The translations under genes and the position numbers were made by a program. Shown here piece after piece: positions 59,537-64,000 of a stretch of 64,000 bases of DNA. Source of the DNA: Xylaria sp. FL1777 (lineage: Eukaryota; Ascomycota; Sordariomycetes; Xylariales; Xylariaceae); contig MU400584.1 of the NCBI GenBank assembly GCA_022578965.1, positions 62,001-126,000 of the forward strand, written 5' to 3'. Below the pieces are notes generated by a model that saw only the letters and a list, made by a program, of their open reading frames with translations, was not told the origin of the DNA and ran no database searches. Numbering within the stretch: the first letter of the stretch is position 1; every line of letters starts with the position of its first letter.

Positions 59537-59917
59537 TTAGATCCCCATCCGCACCGAATTCCGGATGGCGGAGTCGTGGAGCTTCTTCTGGTCTTCTTTG
59601 GAGAACGACGACCCTGGTGCTGATGATGCAGATGCAGATGCAGATGCAGACTTGTCGGTTTGATTCTGCTTCTTCGTGGAGAATTTCTCCCTTAGTAGTG
59701 CCCTTGTGCTTGAGAATGAGCTGCTGGATCGCATGGACGCGGCGTCTGCTTCGCCCTGGGATTCTGGAGTTTGGGATCTGTTAGCGCTTTCGGTTTGATA
59801 TCGAGGCTTGATACGGCCGGGAGAGTGGATTATCTGCTCGATTGTGCTATCTAAGGTATACATAGAGGTCTGGAAGTTCGTACCATTTAAACCTTGTTCA
59901 GGATGTTGTTGCATCAT
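59537..59917 (-). CDS. Small hypothetical protein, 126 residues
   Basis: One open frame from MMQQHPEQGL to the TAA at 59537. I do not recognise a named family. It has a Ser-rich disordered middle, a Ser-Ala dipeptide run encoded by GCAGAT repeats (59634-59655, plus-strand view), and an ordered-looking C-terminus (KEDQKKLHDSAIRNSVRMGI) that ends exactly at the stop. The predicted helix TLDSTIEQIIHSPGRIKPRY also looks structured. Isolated between repeat-rich spacers, it could have a further upstream exon (an AG acceptor precedes the ATG closely). It may be real because its two ends look constrained; there is no functional call. Confidence 0.55.
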   Translation of the reverse strand: MMQQHPEQGLNGTNFQTSMYTLDSTIEQIIHSPGRIKPRYQTESANRSQTPESQGEADAASMRSSSSFSSTRALLREKFSTKKQNQTDKSASASASASSAPGSSFSKEDQKKLHDSAIRNSVRMGI

Positions 59918-62900
59918 GTCCTTTGCTTTAAGTATCGAGTCTAGTTGTGGTATAAGTGCTGGTTCGAGTTTTTGATCGGAAGCTGATCTCTTATCAAAGA
60001 CACAAAAGTTACTATGAGTGTAATGTGATTATTGCTATTGTTTTGAATGTTGACGATATCCTGTCACAAGTTGTTACCAAACTACCTGAACACTTCTCAA
60101 CTTATACACGAAACAAACGAAACTTCGTCATCAAAACTGATTCTAAAGGTAGCCTATCTACGATATTGTAGGCTATTCACGATATCACAGCCTCGCCACC
60201 ATTCCTACCTAACCTACCAGCCTGCCTACAGCCAAGGCACTACCGAGAGCGATGACTAGTCTACCCAATTCCACATTGGGCAAAACTCGCCTTGTCTTCG
60301 CACACTAGCGCCCGTCGAGATACTAGCTGCTTCTTTTAGCATCCACGGCGATGAGCCATAATGAGCGATTCGCGAGGAGAAAAGGGTCTCGGAATAAGCA
60401 CAGCCACGGTTCCTTTCCCGAATAGGCAGTTTCTCACACACATGCGCCATGCATATGACGTATAAAGGGGTGAGTCAAATAGTCTAACCGAACTACCAAC
60501 CATGACATATCAACCTGGTGATTCAGAAACACAATTTTTACAAATCGGCGAATGTTGGTCATTATTCGCTGTCTTTCGGAGGCTATGCTGGCGGTTGGGT
60601 AGCGTGAGTATAATGCGTATGTAGTCAGCAAAAAAATGTTTCGTATACCCGGTCCTCGTTGTGGGCGGTGTGCCTTAGGCAGCCCTTATCTATTGAACCA
60701 GATCTGCGGTGCGATTGGTAATACCGAGGACAATCCAGGTAAATTATCAAATAACTAGTCGTCGCAGTAATATTGTCGAAATATGTAGGTGCCCAAAAGC
60801 TGGCACCGGTATCATATAGGAGTATTGGGCAGATATACCGTTACGTCATTTGTATAAAAGTTCAGCAATAGTGAGTATTATATTTCAAATACAGGGCTCG
60901 GCAACAGAGATTCCCGAACGCGGCCCCGCGAATCCAGACCCGCGGAAGGCCGCTAACTCCTTCGGTAGTGCTCACGACGTGCCCGTCCAACGCATGGAAA
61001 CGGGTCGGACATATTGTATACCTACTTGGTACCGGGTGTAATGGTTCGCTGTGCCTCAAGGAATCGAGGCATAAGGCTGAGATGCGGAGCGTGATAGAGT
61101 ATAAAAACTTGGCGGTTACTAATATTTTCGAGAAGTCTGTACGCAGTATCACATCACGATAAGGAGGAAGCATTAGATCAATAGCCGCCGTATCAAGTCT
61201 CGTGAGTAGCAGCAGCTCTCTGATGGTGCGGATAATGCGCTCAAGTAGTGTTCAATCAACCAATCAACCAATCAACCAATCAACATTCCAGGAAAGAGAC
61301 AGATGCTTGTGGCTATGCGTAAGAAGACGGATTATTGCCTAGCCAACGCTTGATAATACTTGTAAGCGGCGGCTGATGCTCTCTGGAAAGCGCCTGCGCG
61401 TGTGTATAACACACGAAATCCTCATCTATACTGGCACCGAGGCAGTTCGCATACGGGCATACGGAACACGGAGTACACATTGATAGGTAAATCCGGTCGC
61501 ATTTCGTATGAAACAAAGCGCTTAACGGATATGTAGTCAAAACATTCCTCAGAAGGAGTCGGCGGTCATCGTTAGATAATCCTTGTGAGCTGCATTGCAG
61601 TACCGGCGTGCAAGTACCGGGCGGCGCAAGTAGCGCTTCCGGTGGGTGGAGCCCAAATCCTAAATCGCCCTTGACGCGTTTATTCTCCGCGGGAGCTTGC
61701 AGGCAGGCGGGCGGGGCGCTACTTCAGGTCGGTTCGTCGGTACGAAGTAGAACCGGGCCCGCCGTATTCGTATTCGAGTTTTTGCATCTGTACTAAACTT
61801 GCGCGCGCGGACCGTCGGACATATGTAAAACCACAACGACCTCGCGTAGGCACATTGCTTTACGTGCGCCCTGCAACGATGGGCCCACCGGTAATTCGAC
61901 TCTCAAGGAGAAATGCGCAGTCGCATCACCGGAGAGATCAGGCGAAGATCGACAGTCGCGTCATCTAGGAAACCGGGCGAGGAAATGGGCAGAGAATCGT
62001 TCGAAACAAAACTCGAAGGGTAGCTGGGACGAGACGGGGAATTAATATGGCCGCGCCGAGTCCGCCTCTTCTAGAATGGCTTCTGCGAAAACGGTTCTTT
62101 GGGGTGTTCGCCCCAGACCAGGAATTCGAGTCTCGGATTGGGGGAATTGGCTGCTTAATAATAATGAGAGAATCTATTGGAGAGTGACGGTATGCCAGAT
62201 GGAGACAACTGATCTGGCTAAGTTGCATATAGTTTACAGATTTGGTGTAGATGACATGTACTGCGAGTCGTGTACATTGCACTACTGTACAGCTGATACC
62301 ATGCCCGCCTAACCGAGAAATTTTATATAAGTTAGTAGGTACACACATGTACACTTAGTGTGAGCTGTGTTACCTACCTAGCCCGCTTTCATGTTGTACC
62401 TAGGTGTTCATGTAGTGGTACAACAACAATTCAAATTGAACGCCAAATTACTTCCATATGTAGGTATTTGGTGGAGAAAGCGATTTGGTCGTTGAATTTG
62501 TATTCTCAACAAATCCGCGTATACGCACTAGTATAGCCAAGGTACTAGACTAAGACAGGTGGTCTAGCGCCTGGGAACTATGGGAGGATCGAATTAGCTA
62601 AGGGTCCATGTACTTAGGTACTGTATCAGGGACCACTTTGCAAGGCTGTCTGTACTGTAAGAATATTGCATACCACCTACCTAGGTAGGCGCAGAAGTAG
62701 GTACATGCAGGCGCTACATGGGCAAATCAGCGTGTAGATCTTTCTCCTTATGAAAGGGCTCGTTGTTGTACATACAGTAGGGCTTGAGTTTGAGATTTCG
62801 AACGATGATACGGGACCTAATCATTTAGCGACGCGCATTCGTATCCCTTTCAGCTAACGCTTCGGCAAGGTGACAGGACAGACAAGGGCTGTGCAAAGGC

Positions 62901-63570
62901 TGAAGCCCAGACGCAATCTGCATGGCATGTCAGTCGCCTGTACCTCCAGTACGGAGTATACGCAATACATTGCATACATGTAGCCTGGGTATGTAGTAGG
63001 GAGGTCGTAGGGAGGTAGGTTATGCGTAGGGAGGTCATGTACAGTACCTGTAGGTCCGATAAGGATTCCCAGATAGTCGCCAAAGGACGGGATGATTGAC
63101 ATAGTGCGACACTAAAGGCATAGTGCACCTAACCCTGGGCTCCGGCAGGAATGCTCATCCAGGGAAGTAGCTGTACGTACCTACATACGTGATTTTTTTC
63201 CTGCTCTCCTCTTTTCGCGCTGCTTCCCCGTACGCACGCAGTAGTCGCAGTAGTCGTAGTGGTACCTACCTACAGCTATAGGCCCGCGAGCGTGAGCTTA
63301 CCCGGGCAGTGAACGCCTCAAAGGACGTTGCAGATACCGTACCGCGCCTCCTCCGGTCCTCCTTATTAGTATCGCTAGTCTGCCCACCCTTTCCGGTCTC
63401 TATTCTTCCCAAACCATTCATTCTTCTCTTGTGTCTTCCTCTTCGCTCTCTACCCTCGACCATCTTTCCGAGCCAACACCTCCTCCGAGCTTTACCAACT
63501 TTTAACACTCCAAACAGCTTCTCTCAGGATTTTTGCATATCTGCCCTGGTTGGCAAAACCCTCTCCGGCC
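59918..63570. other. Gene-free region left of ERG5
   Basis: 3.6 kb with no supported gene. Frames at 59956-60171, 60850-61041, 61608-61796 and 62076-62312 are short and motif-free. It includes an octamer repeat at 61254-61284, a GC-rich stretch at about 61600-61780 and palindromic CCTACCTAGGTAGG words at about 62380-62400 and 62670-62690. The last 200 bases are pyrimidine-rich and probably the ERG5 promoter and leader. Confidence 0.5.
61254..61284. repeat. (AATCAACC)n tandem repeat
   Basis: Nearly four units of AATCAACC in tandem, non-coding. Confidence 0.85.
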
Positions 63571-64000
63571 ATGGCTTCGAACGCCAGCTTCACATCGCCC
63601 CTGGCCAATGCGGTCCCTTCCGCGGGATCCTTTGCGCCGCAGATCGAGTCGGTTGTCGATGCCGTCATGAACGCTAGCCTACTCACTTGGGCTATTTCCA
63701 TCGTCGCCCTGGCCGTCGCCTACGACCAGAGTAAGTGGCCAGCGCTCGCAATGACACAGCGGACGAAGCCCTCTAACTGACAAATCTTCGGTATAGTCAG
63801 CTATCTCCTCCAGAAGGGTTCCATCGTTGGACCCAAATTCAAAGAACCCTTTATTGGCCCTTTCCTTGAGTCTTTAGATCCTAAATTCGAAGAATACGTA
63901 CAGAAATGGAAGAGCGGTCCTCTCAGCTGTGTTTCTGTTTTCCACAAGTATGTCGCGTCCTTTCCTTTATACCAGCTGTTGGCTCATGACTTTGGTCATC
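63571..64000 (+). CDS. ERG5: C-22 sterol desaturase Erg5 (CYP61), 5' part
   Basis: Exon 1 is 63571-63730, exon 2 is 63797-63947, then a GTATGT donor at 63948; the rest lies beyond the window. The visible 103 residues contain an N-terminal membrane helix ([17 protein letters not shown]), then [20 protein letters not shown] and [11 protein letters not shown], the conserved start of fungal CYP61 enzymes. Erg5 is an ER cytochrome P450 that introduces the C-22 double bond late in ergosterol synthesis. The heme-binding Cys motif is not in the window. The ATG in CGGCCATGG context is chosen because an earlier in-frame start is non-ATG. Confidence 0.9.

Noticed and set aside
61254..61284. Possible CRISPR-like or telomeric repeat
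   Set aside because: Simple octamer tandem without spacers and not TTAGGG; just a minisatellite.

Overview
The window reads as nuclear chromosomal DNA of a filamentous ascomycete. Genes are densely but individually arranged on both strands. Most are split by short introns (mostly about 50 to 110 bases) with GTRNGT-type donors, CTRAY-like branch sites and YAG acceptors. The proteins are those of Pezizomycotina: an Arg2/arg-14 type N-acetylglutamate synthase, a HET-domain allorecognition protein, Ask1 of the DASH complex, CYP61/ERG5. Sordariomycetes, perhaps Xylariales, is my best guess from the protein flavour and from intergenic DNA full of GTAGGTACCTAC/CCTAGG-like words; this is not proven.

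Layout. 1-1630 (minus): PHD-SET protein of the Set3 type, running off the left edge. 1631-10891: a gene-poor 9 kb stretch with a 313-bp inverted-repeat MITE (3771-4083) and a very AT-rich island flanked by inverted repeats (about 8300-8745). 10892-13511 (minus): ten-exon secreted GMC oxidoreductase. 16929-19204 (plus): mitochondrial N-acetylglutamate synthase. 20699-23242 (plus): Hsp110/Sse1 chaperone. 24094-24346: two intron-containing tRNA genes, Arg(UCG) and Glu(CUC), followed by a second, oppositely oriented MITE copy and a different short foldback element. 25727-29205 (plus): eIF5B. 30355-33332 (plus): HET-domain protein. 33720-38142 (minus): Mms1/DDB1/CPSF-A-like beta-propeller protein. 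40472-41814 (plus): tail-anchored TBC GAP (Gyp8/TBC1D20-like). 42180-44253 (minus): Vps52. 45681-46605 (plus): eIF5A. 47531-49335 (plus): Rrn7. 49676-50504 (plus): ubiquitin-L40 fusion. 51346-52406 (minus): Eaf7. 52973-55852 (plus): gamma-tubulin complex protein. 56242-57816 (plus): Ask1. 59537-59917 (minus): small conserved-looking protein of unknown role. 63571 to the right edge (plus): Erg5 C-22 sterol desaturase, 5' part.

The genes do not form a pathway cluster. Most are housekeeping: translation (eIF5B, eIF5A, ubiquitin-L40, tRNAs, Rrn7 for rRNA transcription), membrane traffic (Vps52, TBC GAP), mitosis (GCP, Ask1) and chromatin (Set3, Eaf7). I saw no secondary-metabolite cluster, no intact transposon with a transposase, no CRISPR and no obviously new multi-gene system.

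The most unusual items are a ubiquitin-L40 gene whose AUG appears to be assembled across a splice junction, two foldback-element families beside tRNA genes, a palindromic word family confined to intergenic DNA, and sharply GC-rich single exons in the HET and TBC genes. All exon boundaries were derived by hand from splice consensus plus reading-frame continuity. None is backed by transcript data.
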